A stretch of DNA of 64,000 bases from Xylaria sp. FL1777 (taxonomy: Eukaryota > Ascomycota > Sordariomycetes > Xylariales > Xylariaceae): positions 186,001 through 250,000 of the forward strand of contig MU400520.1 of NCBI GenBank assembly GCA_022578965.1. Direction: 5' to 3'. This document shows, one piece after another, positions 13,992-26,408 of the stretch (position 1 is the first letter of the stretch; every line of letters begins with the position of its first letter). The translations under genes were made by a program, and so were the position numbers. The notes beneath the pieces are model-generated. The model worked only from the letters and a program-made list of their open reading frames with translations. It did no database searches and was not told where the DNA came from.

Positions 13992-16299
13992 ATGGATGGT
14001 CCACGTACTCTCATTGCCAACACCGTTGGACTTCCATGGTCAGAGAGGCGTGACCTGGGAACCAGAGAAGACTCCCCGATCGTCTTATCCACAAGTCCCC
14101 GATGGACGAATTCTATGCCGACGGCTCAAATCAGCGCCGCTCCGTTGTCTCCCATTAGCACAGAACAAGAGATGCCCTGTGTCGTTGTCGACCCTAGCGC
14201 AACGGTTCCACCCGCTCTACAGTCTGCTGCTTCGTCGGATACAACTTGGGACACCACCTACCAGGACGATGAACCGGTAGAGAGTGCCAATGATGACATG
14301 AACTGGGACCATGGCACGGGTAACAGGTCAGCTGTACCCAAGGTAGAGCCTGTGGAGGACGACTGTTTTCGTATGGACGAAGTTCAAGAAGCACCGCGCA
14401 CGTCAGTTCCGAGATCAGACCGTCCACCTTCGGGTCAGCCAAAAACCAAGAGGCCGAGAGGACGGCCACGGAAGCATCCTTTGACCACTCAGGTAGTTAA
14501 CAGTAAAATTGCGAAGGGTCGCTCGAAGACCGGCTGCATCACCTGCCGGAAAAGGAAAAAGAAATGCGATGAAGCAAAACCACGCTGTGAGAACCACCCT
14601 TGGCACTTTCCAAGATCCTTCCTAATTGCCTGATAGGCCTGAACTGCGAGAAAAACGCTGTGGTATGCGAGGGGTATCACGAGAAAACGCTCTGGAAGAG
14701 TGGCCGAGAAAAGGCAGAAGAAGGTGAGGCGGAACCCGACTGCTGACATATTTCTTCTATGAATTGCTCACTGGTCCGCTAGAACGACAACGGAACCAAA
14801 GCCTTCCGCACATTACGCTTCAGCCAATTTTCCAAGGCGTTGAGACCCCCGAAGATCGAATCTTCTTCAACCATTATATCAACCACCTAAGCAGTGTTCT
14901 CACTGTTGAAGGCCAACACAAAAACGCCTTCAAGGATATGCTGCTTCAAATGGCGGTTGAACACCGAGGACTAATGCATTCCATCCTTTCGCTAGCAAGT
15001 AAACATATTGACTTCGAGACTCCATATGGCAGCAAACTTCTTAGTTCTAGCCCTAAAGTCGATCATTCGTCTCTGATGTCGCGATCGCAATTTCATCACA
15101 ATGCAGCCATGAAACAGCTGCTAGCATGGGGAAATCAGAGCGAAGCTGCACCGGAACAGAAAGCTAACCTAGCCCCTCGCTATGGCCAAATGTTGTGCCT
15201 ATTGCTGCAGACAGCTGCGGAGGGATCTCTGGACGGCGCACACCGAGTGCATCTCCAGGCCTATAAGAGCCTGATCCAGGAGAACCCACCACCCGACAAG
15301 GCGTTCACAACGTTCATCACCGAGTTCTTCCAATATCGGGTCTTCGCAGATGAGCTCATCCTATATCCCGACATGCAGACGAAACGTCTAGCTACGGAAG
15401 ACTGGGTACCGTGGGTCGAGATCGAACCCGCGCGATTAATCGGAGTCGGCGACGGGCTGTTTCATTATCTCGCTAAGATCACAACGATCCGGAACGCGAT
15501 AAGAGCTAATATCGTGACTAATGGTAGCCCGGTAGTCGACTTTAATTCGCTTGGCCGGGCTGCTGAAATCGACGTCGCCATCCGTGAGTGGGCGCCGACC
15601 TGGCCAGCAGGGGACAACCGAGACCGCGTGAGTCTGCTCTACAAACAGATGATGTGGGTGTACTTGTACCGGACCATCTACCCGCCGACGAAATCCCCGC
15701 CGCCACCGTTCTTCACGGCGCCGACGATCGCAGAGACAATAAACTCCACCCTCGGCGTTGGTGCCAGTGCCGCTGTTGGCACTAGTGTAGGTGACGGTAG
15801 CAGGATAATGCCTCTCTCACCCGCCTCCTCACAGCCCTGTTCCGCGACTCGCTCCCCTCCCCCTTCTGTTATTCTCCCCCCGATATCCGATCGCCGCCTC
15901 TCGAGCGGCAGTCTTCATGCGACGCCGCCATCCCTTGCTAACGGGGGTTCGCCCCCACCTGTCATGCGCTATCCCCCGCATCACGACCCGCGTATCCTGT
16001 CCACCGCCGTCGACGAGTCTCTTGCGATCCTTGAATCCTTCAAGCCAAGTGATCCCGTGCAGACACTGCTGCTGGTCCCCTGTCTTGTAATCGGCTGCGC
16101 GTCGTTCGCGCCCGCGCAACAGGAGCGTGTCAGAGCCGCGGTCCGCACCGTGCGCGGTTACACGGGTTTGCGGAATTGCGACCGCGTCGCCGAGGTTCTA
16201 GAGGAAGTGTGGCGGCTCATGAGCAGGGCCGAATGGACAAGAGTTTGGGATTGGCAAGGCGTGGCCAGGAGTATGGGGCTGGATTTCGCCTGTGCGTGA
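13992..16299 (+). CDS. Zn2Cys6 transcription factor with AT-hook and fungal_trans_2-type domain
   Basis: Predicted nuclear DNA-binding regulator. Three exons (13992-14586, 14637-14723, 14783-16299) encode 732 aa. An acidic, Ser/Thr/Pro-rich N-terminus is followed by an AT-hook core (KRPRGRPRKHP) and a Zn2Cys6 cluster with ligands at about C182, C185, C192, C199, C202 and C209. The fourth Cys codon is split by intron 1, and the motif is complete only after splicing, which supports the gene model. Intron 2 restores the usual basic linker and LPHITLQPIF segment. The remaining 500 residues resemble the fungal_trans_2 middle/effector region, including PEDRIFFNHYINHLS and a C-terminal WDWQGVARSMG, with a low-complexity Ser/Pro insert (encoded near 15780-15970). 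The start was chosen at the first ATG in frame; upstream codons are open but lack an ATG. The target genes cannot be read from sequence. The next gene downstream is an unrelated Zn2Cys6 factor facing it. Confidence 0.88.
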
Positions 16300-17387
16300 A
16301 CACTAACGACGATTATTCATCTGTCGAGTGTCTAAACGATTTTTTATTGGATTTCTCTCCCTCCCTCGTTGACCCTTGCAATCGGTGTTGGAGAGGGGGA
16401 GGGATTGCGGTGCCGTATAGCCTTTAAATGGATGGTTTTCCGATCGTTTCGCACACGTTTGCGGTCAGTTACTATTTTGGGGGCGGGGACCCTTTTTCAA
16501 TCATCCTAATCAGCTAAACACATATGATATACCGACGATTATCTCGAGGGCATGGCTCACCATAATGTATGGGAGCAGGCTAAGGCGTTTCAAAGACCAG
16601 GCGCACGAGGTTAGGCAGGGTTGAACATATCGTTTTGACGAGCTACAATTCGCTTAACGAGCTACGGTTTGCTTTACGAGGCATGGGAACCTGGCTAGGG
16701 TCGCTTTTACCCCCCGGCTTTCCTTTTATTTTCGGATTTGAAGTTCTATCTAAACCTCATTGTGACATGTTTCCATGAAGGAGCGCGTCTAGACGCTTAT
16801 ACCCATTTTTTCTTCACGGCTCGCCTTAGATATGACGGCCACAGGAAGATTTTTTGATACCAGGCGGACCATCTTTAAGATATTGCTCTCTTTTCTATTT
16901 TCCGTAACGATCCAGGGCCTGGAGTTTTGGGTGGCTATTCTGCATGCTGGATTACAGAACATTCATATTGATTCGTTGAGACACGGGGACGTTTTTAAGA
17001 GATCGCATATTCAGTTGTGCAGACGACGCCTTGAATATATAGGTATATATGCATGCACATGTCCTACTAGACAATCGAGCACCTTCGCCTCTACTTTTGA
17101 GAGGTCCATCAACCGAAACAAATAGCCCAGGATCATCTGCATCGACCAGATGTATCAGGCTATGCGACGCCCTCTATGTCGTGCTCGAAGGGGAAGCCAC
17201 ACGTATTCGTACGGCGTTGGCGATTGGTCTTGACTAAGATAGATAGTCTCGCAAATCCCGCTCCCGCTACTCTTATTGTCCTAAGGAGGTTTTGTCCCGA
17301 GAACATAACGAGAGTACTCTTCACCCATTACTGAGCTTATCGGATCGATATTTCAATAGAGAGCGGATCTCACTTCCAGATGCCACA
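16300..17387. other. Convergent intergenic region between two regulators
   Basis: This holds the 3' flanks of two convergent transcription-factor genes. Open frames here (for example around 16832-17125) have no recognisable motif. No other feature was seen. Confidence 0.6.
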
Positions 17388-19866
17388 TCACGAAGTGGTC
17401 TGCTGACTCCACGAGGGTTCGGAGCGCGTCCAGCCAAAGGTATCTAGCAAATCGAAATCAAAGTCTACTTGCGTCGTGAAATCCCAATCGAACCCCGTAC
17501 CGGTTGCGCTCTCGTATCCTTGCGGGGGAGGATTCAGTGCCTGGTCGAGGACATGCTTGATTACGGTCTTGCACTTGCCACACTGGTCACCGTTGGGCGC
17601 CGTTGGCTTAATCCAGTCTAGGAATCCGACGAGGAGGCTCAGCTTCTGGATGAGACTTGATCTCGTGATCCGCGGGTCGTTGTGTAGCGTAGGCTTCAGC
17701 AACTCTTGACATAGAATGCCGCCTGCGGTAACGCCGAAGGCCATGATCTTGAGAACGTATTACTAGTCAACGAAACAAGCGAACACAAGGTAAAGGAGAA
17801 CATCACTTACAAGCCATTCACAATCATTGCGTAGTGGGAGGAGGGTATCTTGATGAGTCCAGAATGGCAGAGTATACGTAACCATGTCGAAGCTGACAGA
17901 CAAAAGTTCGCTTTGCCCGTGGCCATGCTTGAGCAATAATCTCTCAATGAAGAATACATTGAGGAGGTGCTCTAGTCGTATCAAGAGCTTCCAGTATAGA
18001 ATACCCACCTCGTGCCTCCGATCTTCCAAGTCAGAGTCGTGATATTTAATGAAGGCCGGAAACTCCTGAACCGTTTGCGATTGCCGAGCCTTCACTTCCC
18101 TTGATCATAATAATAGCGTTAGCTTCCACGGGATAGTGTAAATCTAAAGGGGAGTTAAAGGTGACAAGCGATGATAGGACATATAATACTGTTGATCATA
18201 CGTACAGAAGCTCCTCCGCTGATACGTGTCGCTTAGTACTCAGAGCAAAGTGCATGATTTCTTCGCGAAGGATCGCAAGCTTGGCTCTCGAACGCAGAAA
18301 CGTGACCGAGAATTTTTTACCATGTTTGTTCCACCCCGTGGGACCTATATCAGCTTTCGCTTCCTCAAGAGAATTTCGCGCGACGCCGTACAGGGTACCG
18401 TTACCGATGTCTAGCGGGAGGGGTGTGGTATTGTAATTTTGTATCAGAAGAGGCGGCCGTCCGGTTAATGATACCATCGTCATGTGTATGTTATATATCT
18501 GGTAGTATATCCTCCGTTTGATCTCAATCATAAATTTTGGCTTGTAGTCTGGTGAATCCGGAAGTACGTGATAGCCTAGGAAAGTCAAGAGTGTGATAAC
18601 CTCGCCGAGGCACATCCAAGACCTACGGCCTACGACAGGGTCAGTAACAGTCACATCTGTTCCCGCAAGACAACAAGTACAGACCCATATCACCAAATAA
18701 CATAGTCTCCATTACAAGCCGTTTATGAGTGAGGAAGAGTAGCATGGAGTTAGCTGGGGAGAATTCGTGGCACAGTTCAAGACAAAGGTCGACGCATTTT
18801 TTGGTAGCTTGGCTCGGTCGACCGTATTCGTCCTGCTCTGGGTTTTTCACTATCGTGATAGAATTCACGCTGAAGTCCCAGAATCCAAAAATCAATCCTA
18901 AGGCCTCCCAACGTGTAGAAGGGCCGGAGAATTGGGCTATCCATTCGGCGGGTGTTATATCGTCCTCGTCGGAGAATGGAAGTGTTGTGTTCCTGCACAG
19001 GATGACCGCCAGCTCTTCGAGAGCCTTTTCACTTCTCCGGGGTCCGAAATAATACCCAAAGCTCTCGTAAAACAAACTCATGAGGCGATCGAGGAAATAG
19101 TAGTACCACTGCAACACTCGTAGTCAGCTATCGTCAATTTAGGCATGACCTGTGTATTTCGAGACCATTGAAAAGGGTTGTATAACACGACTTCCGGCTC
19201 ATAAAATGAACCCTTGAACTATTGAAGTCGCCAAACTAATTAAGAAAATGATTCCGGGGGTTTCTTACGGCCTCGCATGGGCTACCGCGTAGATAGAACT
19301 TGCCTCGCGACGGCTCGGGAACATGCTGCAGTACATACAAGCAAGCCTCGCGTGTCCGAGCACTGAGTTTGAACTCATCTGGTGCCGATACTTCTTGGCT
19401 CACGCTTTCAGACTCGGAAGGCGTTACATGAGTGCCTTGTAGCATGCTTAGGCTCATCCGCGTTTCTTCATAGACAGCGCAGAAGCTCGTGAAGCCAAGA
19501 TAGCCGGAAGCCTCCTGCCTCGAGCCCTGCCCGTCAGGGCTTCGAAGTTCAGACGTCTCCAAGACATCGGTGCCTGTAGGCGGAATAACGGGTGAAGCCG
19601 AGTAGGTGGGAGAAAGAGGTGGCCTGCGAACAGTAGAGGGGGTTCTCGGGATGCCCGATACCAGGTAGACGCAATCATCGGCTTGACGTCTCTTCCTACA
19701 TCGGTTGCAGACGGGATGTGTATGATCGCATGCTACTTTACGCTTGCGACAAGGCTGTGAATCCGCGTCAGCCCAAGTCCAGAGCCAAGCCGAAGAAGCA
19801 TCTTACTTCGCATGCCTGGGGTCGACCATTGGGTCTACGAAGAATGGGGCTTGCAGGGGAATGCAT
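17388..19866 (-). CDS. Zn2Cys6 transcription factor with fungal-specific middle homology region
   Basis: Predicted nuclear transcription factor. Six exons on the minus strand: 19866-19807, 19754-19269, 19108-18685, 18629-18206, 18099-17811 and 17747-17388, giving 680 aa. The zinc cluster is assembled across intron 1: ACE from exon 1 joins PCRKRKVACD from exon 2, giving ligands C19, C22, C29, C36, C39 and C48. Downstream segments match the fungal_trans domain order: a YVLQHVPEP-type motif, NSLF-like LMSLFYESFG, WIAQFSGPSTRWEALGLIFG, then RRSWMCLGEVITLLTFLGYH, IKRRIYYQIYNIHMTMVSLT and a C-terminal GVTAGGILCQELL. The borders of exons 3/4 and 4/5 rest on frame and family fit, and alternative acceptors a few bases away are possible. 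Intron 2 (about 160 bases) is long for this window, so a tiny extra exon there is not excluded. Regulated genes are unknown. Confidence 0.82.
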
Positions 19867-20514
19867 GGTTGCCGGCAACAATTATGACTCACGTCGGCCA
19901 CGGCGTACTACCCAGCATATAGTCGACCGCTCTTGTCACGTCACTAGTTAGGGTTCAATCGAATGCCTATACGACTTATGCGATCGAAGCCGATGTTGAA
20001 ACCGGCGCGAGTCGACAGAAATATAAGAAGCTATTGTCGGAGCTCGGCTTCGGAGCTCGGTTTCGGCTTGGCTTGGCTTCTAGCTGCTCTAAAAAACATG
20101 ATTAGTCAGTGACATTCCTGCTCTAAATAGACATGTATTAGTCAGTTATATGGCTAGTCTAGATAGATATCTGATTAGTAAGTTAAATTGCACCTTCAAC
20201 TCTCGGTAAGACTCACTTATGTACGGCACAGTCTCTCGGAGTCACTCCGTTAAAAAAACTGCGTCGGAGTAGCTGAGCCGGGGGTCATTTGATAGAGAGT
20301 TCTTGACTATATAAAAAAAGTGCACATATGTATGTATATATATAACTGCCTGATGCCTGCCTGATCCATTTTTCAAACATCCCATCTACCTTGACAAATA
20401 GGACAAAGATACATAGATCAAGCTGAACAATATACTACTTCACCCGATACTCAAGATCATCTCTACGAACATATTCCCATCAGACTATTATTGTTGATAC
20501 TTGATATTTCCACC
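19867..20514. other. Divergent promoter region
   Basis: This separates the minus-strand regulator from a small plus-strand gene. It contains imperfect GCTCGGCTT/TTCGGCTTGG repeats (about 20040-20080), a short palindrome around CGGAGTCACTCCG (20238-20250), and a TATA box at 20308. A pyrimidine/A-rich leader follows. Confidence 0.55.
20308..20314 (+). promoter_or_regulatory. TATA box upstream of the small three-exon gene
   Basis: TATATAA followed by an A run lies about 200 bases upstream of the ATG at 20515. The distance allows a leader of roughly 150-170 bases. Confidence 0.4.
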
Positions 20515-20975
20515 ATGTCGACTTCACACTCACTGTCCCGACGAAATTCCGCCGCCACAGACTTGACATTAACAGAGAGCAATACCAGCTCCGCGTACAC
20601 AACGAAGGAATATGTGAAAGAGGGAAAATATCTTGACGACGGTGCGTAGAAATGGGAGAATAGAGATCCTACCACACCGTGGAGGCTAAGGCTAACAAAC
20701 ATATTCACATTCACATGTAGCAGACGACAAGACATTATCTGATCTAAAACTAGAAGATACTTCATCGAAGACGAAGTTGTCAAAGGCCATGGCACAGCTC
20801 AAATCCAAGCTGAAGCCGAAAGAGGAGACACCGAAGCAGAAGAGGGCTCCGATCCCGGATGGTTACTACCCCAGTACCCTAGAAACTTTCCATGCGTTAG
20901 CTGGTACGTTGTGCCTGGGGCTATTCAGAGAATTGCGAACTACAAGCTAACTATATTATAGATTCACGATTATGA
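20515..20975 (+). CDS. Small conserved-looking fungal protein, function unknown
   Basis: Three exons (20515-20641, 20721-20903, 20962-20975) join in frame to give a 107-residue protein that no single open frame reveals. Both introns (80 and 58 bases) have GTGCGT or GTACGT donors, GCTAAC branch-point words and TAG acceptors, and both interrupt codons after the first base. The N-terminal third is Ser/Thr-rich, residues about 55-80 are Lys-rich and basic (SKAMAQLKSKLKPKEE), and the C-terminus reads IPDGYYPSTLETFHALADS followed by three residues and a stop. The PxGYYPST..TF.ALADS ending is one I associate with small uncharacterised Pezizomycotina proteins, but I assign no function. There is no signal peptide or membrane segment, so it is probably cytosolic or nuclear. 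A TATA box lies upstream. Confidence 0.72.
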
Positions 20976-23900
20976 GGCGGCGTGCACTCTCTAAGTCGTG
21001 GCCACTAATGGCCGGATTGTGAGACAGAAGGGGCTCGAGTAATTGTGAGAAGAAGCGGTAATGATATAATTCTAGGATAAATGTTTGGGGTGCGATACCA
21101 TTTGAACTGGCGTCTTTTCTTTGGGCGGATCTTGTCGAAGGCAGATGGGCAAACGAGGCTCATAAGCAGCTGGGAAATTATAACAAGGCCGCGGCGTAAA
21201 ATCCGTTAGGGAAAACTAAACGAGAACGGAATAGTTTGCAAATAGAACATTGGGCACTACGAATGACCCTGAAATCGTAATAAAGATTCATCATAAATCT
21301 TCATTGGCTTCCTTGCACCGTACAGACCCCTTGTTTGAAGTCAGATGATGGGCTAAGTTTACTCGCATGGTGAGAACTACGCAATCATATCCCGGCTGTG
21401 GTTTTTCCACATCTCCCATCAATGCAGTCTGACACCCCTTCGGTTACGAACTACATATACGAGACAACCTGTGCGGTTTGTGTCGACTTTCGGGATAGTT
21501 TGGGGCGTCGAAGTTGCAGGGTTATGCAACTACTAGAAGCCGTAATCGGACCGCCTATTCCTAACTGCGAAATGGCTGGCTCTTTGGCGCCCTGCGCTTG
21601 ACTTTTAGGCTTCTTTCTGCCCTTCTGATATCCTCGGATACATAATGATCGCGTACTATTGCTTTCGGTCGTGCTAAACCTAAGGTTTCCTGTTATTAAT
21701 GACGACAACGCTTACAATTATGACGCAGCAACGGTAGCAGGCAACCAAGTTCTAGTACTATGTAGCTCGGCTTGGTCCACATAATGTGTGCCGGGGTCTT
21801 TTTCTTCGGCATTCCAATTCCCAGCACATTGGTAATACATGTTTGTTTATTCCGAGACAGATATATCTTGATTTGTCGTAATATCTGATTTCCTGCAATT
21901 GTATCATCGGCGTTCCCCACTGCTCCTTCTTGGTGCTTCCTCTATTTCCCCCTTTTCCTTTTTTGCATTGCGGATCTAATGACAATAAAGGGGTCGGCGT
22001 AGCCCTTGATACGCCCAGTTATGTACGAGTAAAATCCCTTGTGCAAATTGTAAAGACGCTAATATCAGTAATAACTGTGTATCGGGTGCTCCATGAGTCA
22101 ACTGATACGTAGACGAAATAGTACGATCCGGCACGGATAGGATGTTGCTGACCACGTCGCTTTCGGGATCACGAAAAACATGCTACGTGGAAAGAGGAGA
22201 AATTGCTAATTTTGTACTTTAGTTCTCTGGTCTTTGCGCAACAGTCTATAATCACAATATACCCAATTATACCCATCCGGACAGAATACACCGAGGTGCT
22301 CCTCACCCTGTCTACATCGAGATGTTGAGAAAAGAGCGTCGCAATTTCCGAACCGATATTGAGATCATCACAAAGAAAACACTACATCATCTACTACAAA
22401 GGGGTTGCCTTCTTTCTTCGCGAAATGTTTCCAGTCGACAGGGTTATTCACCTACCACTCAACAGCGTCCGTGACTCTTCCTCTCTAAAATATCTTCTGG
22501 AATTTTGAAGGCATGATACCAAATCGCATCGTAGGAACCAAGTCTCGAAAACACCACCATCATACTCAGCGTGTTCACCTCTACAAATCTACCCCCTGAA
22601 AAAGAATTGATGGTTCTCTTAGATCGACAGCTGTATCCGCATTACAAGTTAGCTAACTTGTCTTGGAGTAATTATAGGATGGGTAAATAGTCTGTAGCGC
22701 GTTCATGGACATTGCAATCGACTATGGGACGTTTAGCAATGCCTTCCATCTTCACGTGAGTCTCGGGATGTAGCAATGAATATGCTGATATGGGATGTAG
22801 CTAATTTCACTGTTCAGGCCCCTTGATAAACTGGGATTGATGAATAGCCTTTGTTCTGACATTATTATAGAGTCTGGATTTGTCCTCACACTCTTCGAAA
22901 TCGTGTAGGTTCTCGTTCTTTAATGTCATGTAATAACTGCGAGCATAAAGCGATTGTTTCCTATTGTCAACAGAGATTACTAGTATAGTCTAGACTCTTT
23001 ATTTAATAACAGATGTTCAAAATACATCCTGCCTGATATTAGTCGTATTAGCCCCTTTCTCTTTCAATACGGTCTTCGTCATGAGGAAACTCCGTGTGTG
23101 TATATCCAGATGTCTCATGGTATTCACTTTGGTCGGAGACGTTAGTGGACGGTGCTCTTAGGGATTCCAAGATTATCCCTAAACTGGTCGAGATGTCTAG
23201 AAATTGTATCACCCGGACTACTATCAATATTAAATAGGGAATGGAATCCGGCAGCAGTGATTTAGCCAAGTGCTCCCGTATATGCGGGGCCGAATCCCGA
23301 CGCGAGGGCTCACTCCGTGATATCGGACCGCTACCAAGACGTGCCTGCCGTACCGATCAGGTTTGATCGGGGATATGTACTCGGGCTCACTCCGTCTTGG
23401 CGTCCGGGTTTCTGCTACTACAGAGTTCGGAGTTGTTATCATGAAATCCATACTATGTAAAGTGCAAGATGAGTCCATAAGGATCTCCTCATCAGATAGG
23501 GCTTCCTAGATGTGAAGTAATTATTCCGAATGCATTAGAACAATAGCTAAATCCTCGTCAGGTAACTCTCTCTTGTTCACCGTACACCCCTTAGCACGTG
23601 ACTGCACAAAGAACAAAGAGAGTATTTCGTACATTGTAGCGCGTAGATCTCACTATTATATAGTTCCAGGCTCTTTGCCCAACGACACATACTTGAAATA
23701 CACTCTATTATACCCATCCTGACAGTCGCATGGCTGTTGCAAACCAACAAGAAACATGAGAGATTATTCAACTAGCTCGCTAAGCCTCATTTGAAGTTCA
23801 AAAGTATATGACGAAGAGGACATCGATTACACAGTCGGACGGCTGGCTCGCTTGAGAAGCTGAGTGCTTGAATGATCTATGACGTTACATTATTTCGTGT

Positions 23901-25608
23901 GACCGAAACGCGACAAACTAAGGCGTTAGTGTCCGCGCCTGAGCGAACTAATTGTCAAAGTGCGAAAATTCTGAGGTCTGGTTACCAGTTTGAACCTAAA
24001 AAGGTATAGGATGAATGGATAAAGGGAAGGAAATGGGAAAGCAGCAAAAGAGAAGAGGAGGCTATCCTGACTCAGGGGGGCTGCTCTTCATGTATTAAAT
24101 ATATGACAGATTCAGGGTCTAGATGAGCTAGACTAGATTGTTTTGTCTTCTAACCTCTACTAGAAAACGGTGTCAACTTTACTCAACGTGGAAATAGCAC
24201 TTGCTATTTCGTATTGTGATCTGGGTATACCTAACTATCTCGGGTATTCATTCATATAAACCTACATCTACTCCATTGTAGTTGCGAATTGCTGATACCG
24301 CTCTTCGACGTAGAGATGGAGTCGGTTCAATGAGGTTGCGAGTGATCATGGTCATTAACTCCGGATTACACTAGGAATATACCGGGTTCGCCTAGCAATC
24401 CGGCATAATCCTAGTGTAATTTGAAGTAATAAGCGCGGGCGCGTAAAGTTTCGGATTCCTGGCATTGCTGCTGCGTTGATTGCTCGACGTGGCACTGCCC
24501 CTAAGCTACCGAACTCGTATTTTTCTCCATAGCCATGTGAGGCCATGTGTTCAGATAGTTGTTGCCTTTCGGCTTCTTTTTTTGCTAGTATGCTAGATTT
24601 CGTTCCTTCGCTCACGAATTTGGTATCATGTGAGCAGATACCAATCTGTAATAGTTGGAGATTCGAACTGGGGCTATCAACAATTCCCATGATAAATCTT
24701 GGTCATGTAACGTGGACTCAATGAACCTGAAGTGGTATCCGACTCAGTTGAGAAATTCCCGTGTTGGGTCGAGTATGCCGGTTTCTGATTCCTCCATTCG
24801 CCACACGTGCGTGACCTTTCGCGTTTTCCAATCAAAGGCTTTCTCCCAGAACCCACTTTGTCACTGAACCCAAAGCTTCAGGTACCAGTTGCTTGATCTT
24901 GAAGTCAACTCTTCTTGATAAATACTATGTGGCCTAGTCCTCCGCCTCTTCCCTTTTTCTTTCCAGTTCATTTTGATTGGACTGCTCGTATTCCAGCCAA
25001 TGGTAAAGTCACCGCACATCAGCTCAAACATGCTATGCCCCGCGTGTGTCGATATTTTATGACTGAAGCAATCTCGTGGACATGAGCCTGCTAAAGTCTG
25101 GGATGCATGGTACAGGTGGCAACCCGGTGATTGGACTGAGCAAGCCTGGCTGTTCTCCAATGTGCGAGCCACGTTGCATTATCAACTGAATTCTTGTCGA
25201 TACTTTTGCGATGATTCTACATAATTTTGTTTTGCGGTCAGAGCCCCAAAAACTTTAATTCTATAACGTATATTATCTAGAGCCTGATCTTTAGAAACTC
25301 CTTATCCATGTCCTAAAGAATCAATTAAGTATTTCAAGTGTTATTTTGTTATAAAATTAAATAAATCTTTTGCATAATATTAACAATTAAAGTTTTTTAA
25401 ATATAAACTAAATACTTGTTTTAAACAATAAAATTAAAATATAGTACGCATAATTTATGTATTATATTAAGCAGCACAGTACTTAGCAGTACTAATAATG
25501 GTGCGTAGAACACTAAGGAAAAAAGTAGAATTGCCCTAACAGTTTTGTAAACCTTGGTCTGGTTGCGCTGGTCTATTAACCTTGCTTTTAACACTGAGCA
25601 AAGGTACC
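20976..25608. other. Gene-poor intergenic region of 4.6 kb
   Basis: No supported gene was found. Contents include a GGCTCACTCCGT word repeated near 23308 and 23388, a strong foldback at 24365-24420, and a very AT-rich strip at about 25230-25480 just beyond the 3' end of the coiled-coil gene. Short open frames do not resemble proteins. Confidence 0.6.
24365..24420. repeat. 56-bp foldback with 22-bp arms
   Basis: The left arm begins ATTACACTAGGA (24365) and the right arm ends TCCTAGTGTAAT (24420). The outer 12 pairs are perfect. Extending inward, the arms pair over 22 positions with three mismatches, leaving a 12-base loop. Candidate MITE-like remnant or structured RNA; no gene is associated. 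Confidence 0.7.
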
Positions 25609-26408
25609 CTAGTAAGAACTAACACCAATAAATTGCAATAGCTGGACTTTCTTCTCCTCCGCACTCCCAGTAGGGGTTTGACCAAGTGCCTCAAGATATC
25701 GATTCACCTCTCCCACTAGGTTTAAGTTAATAAAAACAGTGGGAGAAGAGTGGACAATAACTTACCTAGAAGTGCCTTTACTTCCCCTAGTGTTTGCGGG
25801 AAGTCAACTAATTCGTGTGTAGTAGTGTTCCTTAGTCGATGTAGAATATACTCAGATCTATTCGCCGTGCTATTCATTGTTCGCGCTCTGGCATTATAGT
25901 CGCTGCTTCAATGTTAGCTTGCTTATCCACCAGTTGTACAAAACATTACTTACAAATCTTCCATCGAAGCCCGCATATCCTCCATCCCTTCATGCATCAT
26001 TGTGCCCAGATCGCCCACAGTTGTGCCCAGATCGCCCACAGTTGTGTTCATTGCGTCCATCTCTGTGCGCAGACCGTGCACATCTGTGCGGATCGTGTTT
26101 ATATCTGTGCGGATCGTGTTCATATCTGTGCGGATCGTGTTTATCTCTGTGCCCAGACCGATCACAGATGTGTTTATCGTGCCTATCTCTGTGCGCAGGC
26201 CGGTTATAGAAGCGGTGAGAGTAGCTACAGCATTGTTCAAATCTCTATTCAATCGGGCTATAGCTTCGAGGGCATTGGCTTCTCGAACGGCTACAAGGTT
26301 CGAACAACGATCAACTTCAATTGATATGCCTCGAAGATGACCACTCAAGGCGTGGAAGTTGGGTTGTTGTTGTTGTTGTTGTTGTTGTTGGTCAGCTATA
26401 GCAGCCAT
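25609..26408 (-). CDS. Coiled-coil protein with poly-Q and heptad array, function unknown
   Basis: Three minus-strand exons (26408-25954, 25902-25766, 25715-25609) give 232 aa. Residues 7-15 are a poly-Q run. Residues 70-146 form about eleven consecutive seven-residue units such as TIRTDMN, TIRTDIN, TIRTDVH and GLRTEMD, with hydrophobic residues at positions 2 and 6 of each unit, a textbook coiled coil. The C-terminal 80 residues, assembled only by splicing, read FDYNARARTMNSTANRSE, then VDFPQTLGEVKALL, then a final VNRYLEALGQTPTGS segment. That layout (coiled coil, NARxxNS motif, DFPxTxxEVxxLL, small terminal helix) is one I recognise in a widespread family of uncharacterised fungal proteins. 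Both introns have GTAAGT donors and fit the frame. It is isolated, with more than 2 kb free on each side. Role unknown; oligomerisation is likely. Confidence 0.75.
25971..26201 (-). repeat. 21-bp tandem repeat array encoding heptads
   Basis: Eleven imperfect 21-bp units lie inside exon 1 of the coiled-coil gene. Adjacent units in the centre (about 26070-26140) are nearly identical, indicating recent unit duplication by slippage or unequal exchange. Repeat number is likely to vary between strains. Confidence 0.8.

Noticed and set aside
25230..25480. AT-rich strip considered as a centromere-like or mitochondrial insertion
   Set aside because: It is only about 250 bases and contains no recognisable mitochondrial gene or repeated unit.
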